NCBI GenBank assembly: GCA_027600665.1
Contig: JADGJL010000128.1
Span: 1 to 38,719, forward strand
DNA: 38,719 nucleotides
Source: Irineochytrium annulatum
Lineage: Eukaryota; Chytridiomycota; Chytridiomycetes; Chytridiales; Chytridiaceae
Direction of reading: 5' to 3'
Positions within the stretch are counted from its first letter, which is position 1. Every line of letters begins with the position of its first letter. The notes under the pieces are model-generated. The model had not been told where the DNA came from. It saw nothing but the letters and a program-made list of their open reading frames with translations, and did no database searches. Shown here piece after piece: positions 1 to 9,768 of this stretch. Both the position numbers and the translations under genes were made by a program.

Positions 1-71
1 GGGCATACAAGTGTTGTGTTCATATTTGAGAGGTCGACGGCGTCTTTTTATCGCACTAGTTCCAAGTTAAC

Positions 72-2292
72 ATGGCGCCCGACGCGATACCGCCGGACTA
101 CTTCGGCCCGCCAGGTCGGTATTGCGAAGTGTCAGTCTCCCGATCGTTATACTGACGATATTGATTTACAGGGACGTTCCCTCCTGGGAAGGAACTGTTT
201 ATCGGTCTGACCAAGGTGATTGTGGAGCGCTTCCTGGCTGCTGGTGCGTCGAATCCTTGGCGATATGCGTCATTGACATTAGGCACTTGCTGATCATGAT
301 GGCAGGCGGCTTTGCATTCGTGTATGTGGTTTTCGTTGGGTCTTTGAACGGGGAGAGGGCCGTTCTCAAACGGACGGCATGTCCCGACGAGGAGTCGTTG
401 ACGGATCTTACGAACGAGATCCAGTACATGGTTTGATTACTTAATATGCGGCATGGAGACGAGACGGGTTTTAATTCCGCTGGCATGGGCAGAAACTCTT
501 GAACGGCCACAGTAAGATCGTGCAATATTACGACTCCTCTGTATCAAAGCTGAAGCATGGCGGCTATGAGGTCTTTATATTGATGGAGTACTGCGCACGG
601 GGTCACCTTCTCGATTTCATGAACACACGTTTGCAAGCCCGTCTTACTCAGGATGAGATTCTTACGATCTTCGGGGACGTCTGCGAGGCCGTCGCGCACA
701 TGCACTATCTCCCGACTCCGATTCTTCATCGTGACATCAAAGTCGAAAACGTCCTCATTTCTGCCGACGGCTCCTACAAACTCTGCGACTTTGGTTCCGC
801 GACCACCCGAATTGTGCAACCGCACCAATCGCTGTCCGCTGCGGAGATTAGGGTGCTCGATGACGAGGTCGGGAAGTTCACGACGCTGCAGTACAGGGCG
901 CCAGAATTGTGCGACTTGTATCAAAAGAAGGGCATGTCGGAGAAGATAGACACGTGGGTAAGGCTTTCTCGGACCACCTCCATTGCGTCTTACGCGTTGT
1001 AGGCTTTAGGAGTGCTCTTTTACAAGCTGTGCTTCTTTGTAAGATCGTCATTTGTGCTGTGTTGAGTAACCCGCATAGACAACACCCTTCGAGGACAGCG
1101 GAAAGTTAGCAATATTAAACGCCCGCTACTTTCTCCCACCATACCCATCATACCCGGGCGACTTCAAGAGGCTGATAGGTAACTGCCTGAGGGCGTATCG
1201 TACTAACGTACAACAGAGTCAATGCTAACCGCCGATGTGAACCAACGAGCAAATATATACCAGATTTACTCCAAGGTTTGCGCGTTGCGCGGCCGGGAAT
1301 GTCACTTAGTGAATGTAAGGAGACCTGAATCGTTTGCGTAGGTCTAATCTCATTAGAAATACACAGAGTACGTCCCTCCTCCTATACCCAAGACGTTAAA
1401 GCAGACGGAGACCGGCGTTGGCAGGCTCTCTTCTGAATCCTTGAACCAAAGCTCTCCAGCGTCGCCGTCCAATGCTGCACCTATGAGAAGAGGTCGGCCG
1501 ACACCCAAGCTAGGCGGGGCGGGGTCGCAGTCACCCTCGGGGATGCTAAGTATGAGCTCACTTATCAACATGAACTCGGACGCGAGCTTGCAAGATGTAC
1601 CGGCGAGACAGGCGCTTGGCTTAAACGTGCTCAACGAGAAGGCCGAGCCAACCGGGCTGGCGGATAGCGCAACCGCGAGTAGCACAACCGCGACGCTGGC
1701 CCCGCCGGAAGATATGGATCCCTTTACGGCTGTGGCGCGGCTGAAGTCCGTGCCGAACCTGAAGTCGGTTGCGGATGGTCTGATATCGCCACCAGCGGAG
1801 CAGTCGACGGCGCCGTCTTTTCAGGCCCCGGATTGGCCTCCGGATCCTTTCACATTCTCGGAGTCGTTCGCAGCCCCTTCTGGAGCCTCCGCATCACCGC
1901 CGCCAACCAGAGGCGGGCTTCGACGGCCCGCGCCGGTCGGTCCTCGGCCCAAATCGGAAGGCGCGACAGCGTCGGATCTGTGGAATATCGCATCCGGCGG
2001 AACACCTTTTGATGTGCAGCCGGTTCCCGCTGCAAACACGACGTCACTATCAACGGTCGACCCAAAGAACCCGCCACCGAAGCCTCGACGCGCGCCGCCG
2101 CCACCACCACCCTCCAGGCGGAAACCATCACAGCAGGTGGACATGAGCACGATAGTCACTACGGCGGATATTGAAGGAAGTCCAGAGAGACCCAACAGCG
2201 ATCCTGGGTTCGCTCTCCTTCAGGACGATGACGAGTTGGACCCGTTTTCGAAGCTGGCCATAGCATCATCATCATCGCATAGACCCACATAA
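72..2292 (+). CDS. Ark/Prk/AAK1-family (NAK) serine/threonine kinase
   Basis: This kinase family phosphorylates endocytic adaptors and regulates clathrin uptake and actin patches. I read about eight exons and roughly 620 residues. The start is the ATG at 72; the frame closes soon after, and an intron at 115-171 restores it. Kinase motifs in order are a glycine loop AAGGFAFVYVV (split by intron 244-305), the lysine in AVLKR, HRDIKVENVL, DFGSAT and the APE equivalent RAPELCDLY. ESMLTADVNQRANIYQIY is typical of the NAK family C-lobe. The intron before it carries a TACTAAC branch point. The last exon (1357-2292) is a proline/serine-rich tail with three DPF motifs (MDPF, PDPF, LDPF) and a PPPPPPSRRK stretch, as expected for binding adaptor appendage and SH3 domains. 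Kinase and family are certain; the orthologue (Ark1, Prk1 or AAK1) is not resolved. Confidence 0.9.
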
Positions 2293-2388
2293 TAGATTAC
2301 AATATGCAAACAAGCCCTCTGCAATATGGCAGTGGCTTGATCTCAAGCCACTCTGCATCGTGTCAGCCCAAGCCCTCGGTAGAACTTG

Positions 2389-3108
2389 ATGTCCAGCTTA
2401 CTCACAAGTCTTTACGAGAATCCGCTCAACTGGGCACTGGTAGAGTTCCAGCCTTGCATGGAGATCATTGATGTTCAAGCAGGCTTCGGTATGCCTCTAC
2501 TTGGCCATGCATGTCGCTACCTCGGGCGACGTCAAGCTGGCGCCGCCAAAACATCCCAGTAAGCCTTCACGGACCGATATGTTAACTCATAATTCATAGA
2601 GGTGATTGAGTTGCGGAACTACACGCCAAAAGAACTTCTGGAATTCGACGGCAAGGACGGCAAGCGCATTCTGATGGGCGTTAATGGAAAGGTTTGTACG
2701 GTCGTCCTCTAATTTACTGATGAACATCGTCAGGTTTTCGGTGAGTCTCGGTTTTGAATCGCAACGGTAAATAACTGCCTGCAGATGTCTCTTCTGGCGC
2801 TGGGTTTTATGGTCCTGGTAAGGCATTGCTCACGCTGTCACTTGCCACAGAACCTTGGATGGGATTTGTCAGCATTTGTACTAACATTTATGAATTCAGG
2901 TGGGATGTACGGAAACTTCGCGGGACACGACGCGTCCCGCGGCTTAGCAAAGGACTCGTTCGACATCGATATGATTACACCGGAAGGTCAGCCTATTGAT
3001 AAGCTTGAAGACCTTGCAGCAGATGAGTGGGAAGCGCTCCGGGGCTGGGCAAGTTTTTTTGCTGGGAAATATCCCCACGTTGGTTATTTGGTAGAGGAGG
3101 ATGCGTAG
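2389..3108 (+). CDS. DAP1: DAP1/PGRMC-like cytochrome b5-fold heme protein
   Basis: This is a membrane-associated progesterone receptor component (MAPR) protein. In fungi Dap1 binds heme and supports the sterol demethylase Erg11. Six exons (2389-2439, 2483-2558, 2600-2691, 2734-2740, 2785-2817, 2900-3108) give 155 residues, close to the family size. The N-terminus has a short luminal segment, then a membrane helix (NWALASVCLYLAM). The heme-binding domain follows: VIELRNYTPKELLEFDG, then GVNGKVFDVSSGAGFYGPGG, then YGNFAGHDASRGLA. The fourth exon is only 7 nt (GTTTTCG), yet it supplies V-F-(D) of the conserved KVFDV motif. Without it the frame runs into stops. Its 3' end faces the bromodomain gene 51 bp away. 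Confidence 0.9.
2734..2740 (+). other. 7-nt micro-exon of DAP1
   Basis: The exon GTTTTCG lies between a 42-nt intron (2692-2733, GTTTGT...CAG) and a 44-nt intron (2741-2784, GTGAGT...GCAG). Joining it gives the family motif K-V-F-D-V-S-S-G. The flanking exons cannot supply V-F otherwise. This is inference from frame and motif; cDNA would settle it. Confidence 0.8.
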
Positions 3109-3159
3109 TTAAGCTTCAAGCGTCACTTTTTCTGTTCAATATGTGTACATTTGCGCTCT

Positions 3160-5478
3160 TTAAACATCCTTCTGCTTCTGTATAAACAGCAAACTCTTTT
3201 GCGTGGCGTCCTTTGTAGTCAGTGGCACCGGGTCATGACCACTGTCGGAGCCCTTAAATGCCGAAATCCAAATCTCAAACGCGTTGAGCCCGTCCAATAG
3301 CTCCAGGGATAAGTCGAGCTTCAATTCTTCAGCGTTTGCGACAACGGGTTTCACTGCGTTTCGGTTATGCAAAATGTTAACGGAACAGAAGGCGCCCCGT
3401 CCGGCTCCTTGCGCCAATGAAAGAGAAATGCAAGCGCGCTTCGACTTTGTAGGTAGGTAAATTGAATTCGCCGTGTTCCGTTGCGGCACCAAGGAGTAGT
3501 TGTAACATGCCGCAGCAACACAAATTTCTCGAAGAAACTGCGATGGAACTGTACCTCATATTAAAAGATGCTGACGACGGAGAAATAGGAAATAAGGCCC
3601 TCACAATCGCTGGCCTTCGTGCCCTTCTTGCCAATAGGAATGAGAACTTGATTCGGGTTCGATAGGTCCGGAGGCGGCGACGCCGGTGGCCGAGAAACGG
3701 GAGGCTGCGTAGGCTCGATATGTTCGCGTTTTGCGTGCACTGGCGCCCCGTGACCGTGGGCACTGTGGGCATGGGATCCTGAACGCTGATCAGGTATTCA
3801 CAATTTAAAGAAAGACTTACGGTCCACGTCCATCGAAGCCGGAGACTCGAAGCCATGGCCGCCTACTCTAATCTTTCCAGAGGAGGAGTTCACAGTCGGT
3901 TTCACGTCCTCCAAATCCTTCTTTGGAGGCCTCCTCTCTCTCATCTCCTTCTTCGGCGGCTCCTCGATGACCTTCGGGACAACTGGTTCTGGAGGCGCCT
4001 GGAATCACATAAGATACGAAAACAAGAACTTGAGCTGACCGGGAATAAAATTCCCAACCACATCGGATCCGCCTTATCTTTTAGGACATCAATAGCCGTT
4101 TGGCCGGCGTTGTTTTTAGCGTCCTTATTCGCGCGATACATTTTCAGCAGCTTCTTCACAATGTTTGCGTTCCCCTGTCGAGCCGCCCAAATCACTGGCG
4201 TCTACATTCCCGGTTAAAAGAACTTAACCAAACATTCCGCTTACGTTCCCCTCCCAAGTGTCAACCATCTCCACTTTTGCCCCATGTTTCATTAACGCCT
4301 CAATAATCTTGGCGCATCCATAGTACGCAGCGGCGTGAAGCGGGGTCCACGTGAAATCCTTCCCCTCCACGTTTGCTTTGTATAACCCGTTGGGATCGAT
4401 TCTCTTATTGTACGCTCGATCGAAGCCCTTAACGTTGTTGTCGGTAATCATTTTGAACATTTCGTTGATTTCTATGAAAGTTCAGTCATCAATAGACCCC
4501 GCCCCTTAAGGAAACCTTCTTCCGCGGCTGTACCCGTGACAGACTTCATGGCCGCTTTTGAGTCGCTTTCACCATCCTGCGAAACGTGGCTGACGCTTGC
4601 CTCCACCGGTGCAGGCTTCGGTGGTGGCACCGCCTTCTTCTTCGCTTTCGGCACCGGCTTTGGAGCCGCAGGCTCCGCTGGGGTTTGCGACCCGTGCGGC
4701 CGGTTTTCAAGCTCGCGTCGAAGTTTATCGTATTCGGCATCGAACAAATTCTACGACACACGAGATTAGAAGATATTTGCACGACGAAAGAAATAATAGC
4801 ACTACCATTAAATACACGGCATCGTCGTAAACCTGGGAGCCCGGCACATTATATTCCTTCGCATTATTAAATAGCATGGACACCTCCTGTCGCAAGGCTC
4901 CGGGTGTCGGGTATCGAAACTCGCGGATCCTTCTCTGTTCCATGATGAGCAACAAAGCGGTGAAGTGAAGCGAACGGCATACGTTGATTTGGTCGATGCT
5001 GATGGGCTTTTCAATAATTTGATAGTAATCGGGGTAATCTGTTCGCGACGGCAGCGTGAGGAACAATGCGCACAACTGCCGACTGTTGCGAGTTAGTAAC
5101 GCAAGCGTGCTCATGCGTCTGACCCATCGCGGTCATGATACTGTCGCACCACGTTAAGCAACCTTTGCAGCGAGACTTTCAAATCACTTTGAGGAATGTC
5201 GAAGTCAGGCTTGGGGGTAGGCTAATGTCGTCATTTAAAACAACATCTTTATGAAAGCCGACCTGGTCTATTTTAACGCGTTTAGGCGGCGGCGCGGGTG
5301 CAACGACTTCGTCATCGTCGTGGTCGTCATCGCTGTCATCATCCTCCTCGTAGGTCTTCCTCTTCTTCTTCGAACTCGAACCCGACGATGCCGAAGGAGG
5401 CTTCAAGCCCTTCAAGACGAGCTTCGGTGCTTTGGGAGGAGCAGCCCCCATTTTGATCTTGATGCGCTTCCCGTCCAT
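3160..5478 (-). CDS. Bromodomain plus ankyrin-repeat chromatin protein (RSC-like)
   Basis: This is a probable subunit of a chromatin-remodelling complex that reads acetyl-lysine. The N-terminus (ATG at 5478) is basic with an acidic DDDSDDDHDDD stretch. A bromodomain follows, with ZA loop RTDYPDYYQIIEKPIS and BC region LFNNAKEYNVPGSQVYDDA, which contains the acetyl-lysine-binding Asn. A Pro/Lys/Ala linker leads to two or three ankyrin repeats (TPLHAAAYYGCAKIIEALM and TPVIWAARQGNANIVKKLL). Next is a charged His/Pro-rich segment and a C-terminal domain ending near LELLDGLNAFEIWISAF, which resembles the tail of Rsc-type bromodomain subunits. Introns are short and some have weak donors (GTCGGC, GTCAGA, GTTTCC); one carries TACTAAC. 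The junction near 3530-3600 is uncertain: the reading frame needs a GTCGTC or GTCAGC donor, although a better GTGAGG donor nearby gives the wrong frame. The domain calls are firm; complex membership is inferred. Confidence 0.75.
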
Positions 5479-5783
5479 TCCAGAAATGTTGTTCGACAGG
5501 GATGAGTTGATTTGCCGTGCGACGACGGATAGGTGGGCGGTGGATAGTGGTAATGAACGCTACCACGCGCAAGAGTTGGTTCGCGATCTGTATCGTGTCT
5601 AATTAAATCAGTGTGACATTTTTATGCTTTGATTAACTTCCATTCATCATTCAACGCGTAACTTGGTCGATGTATCTGACCCGTCTTAGACTCCAGCCCC
5701 AACAGCCCACATCACCTTTCAACAAACCCCCTCTAAAACCGATGTCACGACTACTCTAAAACCGATGTCAACCACATCGCGCC
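5479..5783. other. Intergenic: promoter of bromodomain gene and 3' end of WRS1
   Basis: This 305-bp gap lies between two minus-strand genes, so it should hold the 3' UTR of the tryptophanyl-tRNA synthetase and the promoter of the bromodomain gene. I see no supported coding region. It contains a 17-bp perfect direct repeat, listed separately. Confidence 0.5.
5731..5770. repeat. 17-bp perfect tandem direct repeat
   Basis: CTCTAAAACCGATGTCA occurs at 5731-5747 and again at 5754-5770, with a 23-bp period. It lies just downstream of the tryptophanyl-tRNA synthetase stop codon, in its likely 3' UTR. Its role is unknown. Confidence 0.85.
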
Positions 5784-7327
5784 TTATTTACTTGGCGCGG
5801 GTGCTGGCGTTGGGTAGCGAAGCTCCACCAGCTTCTTTTTAGTAGGATCCATAAATTCCGCAACGACCTCATCCGTAACGGTTTTCCGTCTCTAGAAACC
5901 AGTAATAAAGTTAACTGAAATCGGCTGTAGTAACTAATACCTCCTGGATGTCCCCAACAATTTTCTGCATAACCTCTATACACCTCTTCTTCAAGTTCCC
6001 CGTGCTGAGCTCTCCCGACCGATAGTTTTTCTTAATTTGGGCAAGTTCCTCGTCATCTTCCAGGAAAAAGGTGAGCCACTGGAAGGCGACATCAACGTCT
6101 GGGTTCCCCCCGTGCAGCTTATGCAGCTCAGCGGTCTCTTGACCTCCGGAAAAGGCGTGGCTGTTAATTTTCTTCTGAATTTGCTTTGGCGTGTCTGTTA
6201 TGTACACGGCCGACTCGGCTTTGGAAGCCGACATCTTCGTTCCCGGCCCCTGCACATACATTAATACACCCACTCCGGCTATTAGAAAGACCTGAAGCGC
6301 GGGGAAGAATTTGGAATGCATCAACGCAGGTTTCGGGTACTTCAGCTTTTCTGCGACATCCCTTGTCAGTCTGAAGTACGGATCTTGATCAATAGCGCAG
6401 GGAATCAAGCAGGGAATGTCGCCCTTGGGACCGAAGATGTGTTCAAATGAGTTCGAAAACGACGGTGCGGCTTGTATGCAGGCGAAATGTACTTTCCCGA
6501 TGTTGTCGCTACCATTATCAGAGGCGTCAGTGTGTAAAGTCAAACCCACCTCCCACTGAAGCCGAACGTGGCTTTCGCCACGTTGTACGTGATTTGTTTG
6601 GCGATCTTCTGCACATTCTTGTACATCTTTCTACCGTAAACAGTCAGCCGCACGATTTCATGATTTCATGCAAACTTGGTCCTCACCCGACATATTCAAA
6701 GTTGGAGAAGATGAACGTGCGCTGCGGATCAAACCCGAATGAGATGATATCTTTCACATTCTCCTTCGTAAACTTCTGTGCGTCTTCAATCTTTAGCTCT
6801 TGCTTAAACAGAAACTTCTCGTCGTCCGTCATCTGGATGACCAAAGGCGCCTGGAAGGCGTCCTGCAAGTATCTATTTTTTTTCGCATGAGTGATAACAG
6901 TTATAAATGCAGTGTGACGTACTTGCAGAACAAAAATGGCACCATGTGACCAGTATGCATGCTGCCGCTACTAGGGCCGCGTCCTGTGTAAAGATAGAAC
7001 GGCTTTCCCTTCTCGAAGCGATCTAGAATCGACCCCAAATCTCTTTGTCGGCTGTAAGCACGCGCCAGCAACCGTGATCGCAAACCTATGAGAGAAGAAG
7101 AGGCCGCGCCTGAGGAAAGGATGCGCGCGTTGGCCCGTAAGCTTCTCGAACCGCTCGATGAGAGGCTTGTCAATACGCCTCGTGCCCCAGTCATTGATCA
7201 GCCGATCGTAGTCGATCGCAACCAGCTTCCCGTCCACCTCAGCACCCTGCACGTCCCAGGGCGTGACGGTCTGGGCCCCGGGTTTCTCAGATCCGGCGTC
7301 GGTCTCTGCTGGTGTAGGAGGCTCCAT
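5784..7327 (-). CDS. WRS1: Tryptophanyl-tRNA synthetase, cytoplasmic type
   Basis: This class Ic enzyme charges tRNA-Trp with tryptophan in the cytosol. I reconstruct seven exons and about 415-420 residues, close to the usual fungal length. The start is the ATG at 7327 ([15 protein letters not shown]). Family landmarks in order: [48 protein letters not shown], the nucleotide-binding HIGH-type motif in [17 protein letters not shown] (His-Thr-Gly-His), [14 protein letters not shown], and the second signature KMSAS in [16 protein letters not shown]. The C-terminus ends [13 protein letters not shown]. All junctions restore conserved text, for example [16 protein letters not shown] and [15 protein letters not shown]. 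The gene is head-to-head with the tau55-like gene across 76 bp. Confidence 0.95.
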
Positions 7328-7403
7328 GCTGTGAAGTAGTCGTCTTTTTCGCGAGGCCTGTGGTAACAGGGGGAGTGGAGTCTGATTCACCGCGAAATGG
7401 ACA
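7328..7403. promoter_or_regulatory. 76-bp shared divergent promoter (WRS1 / tau55-like)
   Basis: Only 76 bp separate the two start codons, so both promoters and 5' leaders must overlap here or extend into the genes. I see no clear TATA box. Pairing a tRNA synthetase with a Pol III factor subunit is thematically coherent, but co-regulation is inference. Confidence 0.5.
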
Positions 7404-8008
7404 ATGAGTGACGAGTGGGAAGAAGAGGAGGTTGTCGCTGCGGCTCACATTCGTCGGTCTGACTCTTTGAAGACCTCCTACGTTGTGCTGGACCTTGAGG
7501 GCGACATCACGAGCGAGCGCGCTAAGTCCGCCGCGAAAATGCATGACGGATTATCTTTAATTGTAAACTTCTCAACTTTTTTGCAATACTGACATATCTG
7601 TCGTAAGGGTTTGGATGGCCCGTCACCAATACTGCGTGTCGGGAACATGGTCTACAAGGGATCCTTGGACAAGTCGGCGTCCACCGAATTGGTTTTTGCA
7701 ACCTCGGCGGCCAAGCAAGCGAGGCCGAAAAGTTGGGCTCCGTGCGTATGGCCGCATTTTTAAATCCTTGCCCAGCGCAGCCCCCGGTTGCCCCGCGATT
7801 TGGGCTGAAGCACGCCATGTTCAATCGAGAAGGGCAACCTACCGCGTCGCTTGAGTACATTGACAAAACGGACGCCAAAATCACGTTCAAGCGAATAAGC
7901 ATTACGCCAGTGAGCAACCATCAGCAACCCGAACCAGCCGACCAGAGTTATGAAAACGATGCGCTTGCACAGGTCATTCAAGGAAATGTGCCAAGGGAAG
8001 AAGAGTAA
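7404..8008 (+). CDS. TFIIIC tau55/GTF3C6-like subunit
   Basis: The tau55 family is a small subunit of TFIIIC, which recruits RNA polymerase III to tRNA genes. Exon 1 (from ATG 7404) encodes an acidic start [11 protein letters not shown], then [13 protein letters not shown], the typical first beta strand. An intron with a TACTGAC branch point joins LSLI to [18 protein letters not shown], followed by STELVFAT, as in the family. The frame must then change before [14 protein letters not shown]; the rest continues to [13 protein letters not shown] and stops at 8006-8008. Either a 41-nt intron (7679-7719, donor GTCCAC) removes the conserved STELVFAT, or there is a one-base indel in the sequence. 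The family match rests on the first half and is moderately strong. Confidence 0.65.
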
Positions 8009-8085
8009 CGAGATGATATTAAGTAATGGTTCACTGCGCATTATCATACAGAGCACCGGGTCGTGTGGGAATTTGACGAATTGTT

Positions 8086-9732
8086 ATGTCGGACTCATCC
8101 AGATCCTCAGCGCCGGTGCCCACCCGTTCTGGGTCGCCGAATAGCTCCCAAAATGGATCCGACGCCGGCTCCTCTGTGTCGGTGGAGTCCCGGAAGCTTC
8201 AGGTCCCGGTGGTTCGCTCGAGGTCCTCCCGGAACGGCAGCAACGCGGGCAGCACTGCCAGCTATCAAAGTGACCGCAGCGCCAGCAGCGCGGCAATTTC
8301 GAGGTCGCTGGGAAACCTACGGACACAGGCGCTCAGCAACTCGGAGGATACGGGGTCTGACACGAACAGCGACCAGACCCGGTCGGAGGCTTCGAAGCCT
8401 CCTCCCCTCCCTCGGACACGATCGCTGTCACGGAGCTCGCTGGGGTCATCGCGCGGGAATGCACGCGCGGACGGGAGGGGAGCAGAGCCCGTCCGAAGCC
8501 TGCGGGGAAGCGCGTCGACGGACGGGGGGTCGTCGACGAGTGTCAGGAACGGACCGGAAGAGGAGAGGAACTCGCGGTCTCGGACAGCTTCGAGAAGCTC
8601 GCGGGCGTCGTCGCGCGGAGCTTTACGGTCGGAAACGCGGGGACTGGAACCTGCTGCAACCGACTCTGATGGCGGGTCTTCAGTCCCCGACGTGAGAGTT
8701 GGGGCAGACAAAGGACGGGAGTCGCGATCGCGTACACCGTCGCGGAGCTCATCGGGGTCGCGGGCGCCCCCGCATGCAGGGGATATGGGGCTGCCGCCGA
8801 ACCAGAGTCGTAAACGAAGCACATCAACTAATGACTGGCCGTCTACACCCAGAGAGCGACTGGAAGAGCGGTCGTCGGGGTCTCGATCACCGTCGAGAAG
8901 CTCGGCGGGATCGTTGCGTGGGAATCAGCAGACGAGAGGGCTGGTCGCCGTCAGTGACGGGCGAGGGAGTTCATCCACTGATGGTCGCTCTTCAGCATCA
9001 TCCGATAACGGACGTAAACGAGAGTCGCTTCCTCCGCCGTCAACGGAGTCGCTTCTCCGCTCGCCGTCTAGGAGTTCCGACGGCTCCTCTAGAGGGCGAC
9101 CCCCTGGGAACGTGGCGCCTGGTTTGGCCCGGACCGCGCGCATAAACAGCTCGTCGAGCAGCGGGTTGTCCGATCGGGCACCGAGCTTTTCTCGGAATTT
9201 GGAGAGGTCTCAGGGCCTGGAAAGGTCTTCAGACAGCGAGTCGATACCACGTACTCCTGAAGGCACAGGGAGGGAGTTGGCTCGGTCGCCGAATCATTCA
9301 AGGGGATCCACACCTCCGATTAGAGAAGCGCCGCCGGTACCGAAGTCATTGAGTTACACCAGCTCCCGAGCTCTACCTCATGAGCATGAGCTTGATGAGA
9401 GACGCTGGAAACTGGCACGAACGCCTTCGCCGAAACGCGACCGCTCGAAAAAGTTGCCGTCGCCGAAGAGAGCCGGCAGCGCGAGAAAGTCGGTTTCGCC
9501 AATAAGGAAGTCTCCACCACCGAAGAGAGTTGGCAGTCAAAAGAGAGCGTCTTCACCGGAACGAGGTTACAGCCCACGGAAGACACCGTCACCAAGCAAA
9601 AGTGCCAGCCCGACGAGAACACCGTCGCCGGAGAGAGCAAACACGACAATGAGAACCGACAGAACCAAGAAGTTCAGGAAAGATGGTGAGCAGGACCGAA
9701 AAAAACAAGAAGTCGTGACTTCCGTTGCATAA
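8086..9732 (+). CDS. Ser/Arg-repeat low-complexity protein
   Basis: This single long ORF (548 residues if it stops at 9730-9732) is dominated by Ser and Arg. It has no recognisable folded domain. A unit like SRSSxGSSRG recurs five times at about residues 114, 168, 218, 268 and 327, a period near 50 residues. The last quarter changes to repeated S/T-P-x-K/R sites (LPSPKRAGS, KSVSPIRKS, RTPSPERA), resembling kinase target or chromatin/splicing-factor tails. It could be an RNA-processing or nuclear scaffold protein; I do not assign a function. A good donor (GTGAGC) at 9686 could splice its frame into the downstream membrane gene, so the natural stop may not be used. Confidence 0.6.
   Translation: MSDSSRSSAPVPTRSGSPNSSQNGSDAGSSVSVESRKLQVPVVRSRSSRNGSNAGSTASYQSDRSASSAAISRSLGNLRTQALSNSEDTGSDTNSDQTRSEASKPPPLPRTRSLSRSSLGSSRGNARADGRGAEPVRSLRGSASTDGGSSTSVRNGPEEERNSRSRTASRSSRASSRGALRSETRGLEPAATDSDGGSSVPDVRVGADKGRESRSRTPSRSSSGSRAPPHAGDMGLPPNQSRKRSTSTNDWPSTPRERLEERSSGSRSPSRSSAGSLRGNQQTRGLVAVSDGRGSSSTDGRSSASSDNGRKRESLPPPSTESLLRSPSRSSDGSSRGRPPGNVAPGLARTARINSSSSSGLSDRAPSFSRNLERSQGLERSSDSESIPRTPEGTGRELARSPNHSRGSTPPIREAPPVPKSLSYTSSRALPHEHELDERRWKLARTPSPKRDRSKKLPSPKRAGSARKSVSPIRKSPPPKRVGSQKRASSPERGYSPRKTPSPSKSASPTRTPSPERANTTMRTDRTKKFRKDGEQDRKKQEVVTSVA
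8425..9110 (+). repeat. Five-copy degenerate SRSS repeat in coding sequence
   Basis: The five copies read LSRSSLGSSRG, ASRSSRASSRG, PSRSSSGSRAP, PSRSSAGSLRG and PSRSSDGSSRG. Each is preceded by a Ser/Arg-rich block and followed by a variable 35-45 residue spacer often containing SSTDG or SDGGSS. At DNA level the copies share a TCG-CGG/AGG-AGC-TC core. The even spacing suggests tandem duplication of a block of about 150-160 nt followed by divergence. Confidence 0.7.
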
Positions 9733-9768
9733 TTTTAACATCTGTTTAAAGGTAGCCGAATTACTGTC

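Noticed and set aside
2440..2558. Unspliced reading of DAP1 (ALVEFQPCMEIIDVQAGFG)
   Set aside because: It gives no membrane helix and the wrong frame at the next junction; removing the 43-nt intron restores the expected helix and the KVIELRNYT start of the domain.
8265..8822. 185-residue minus-strand ORF
   Set aside because: It is the reverse of the Ser/Arg repeat exon; its RDRE-rich text follows from that composition.
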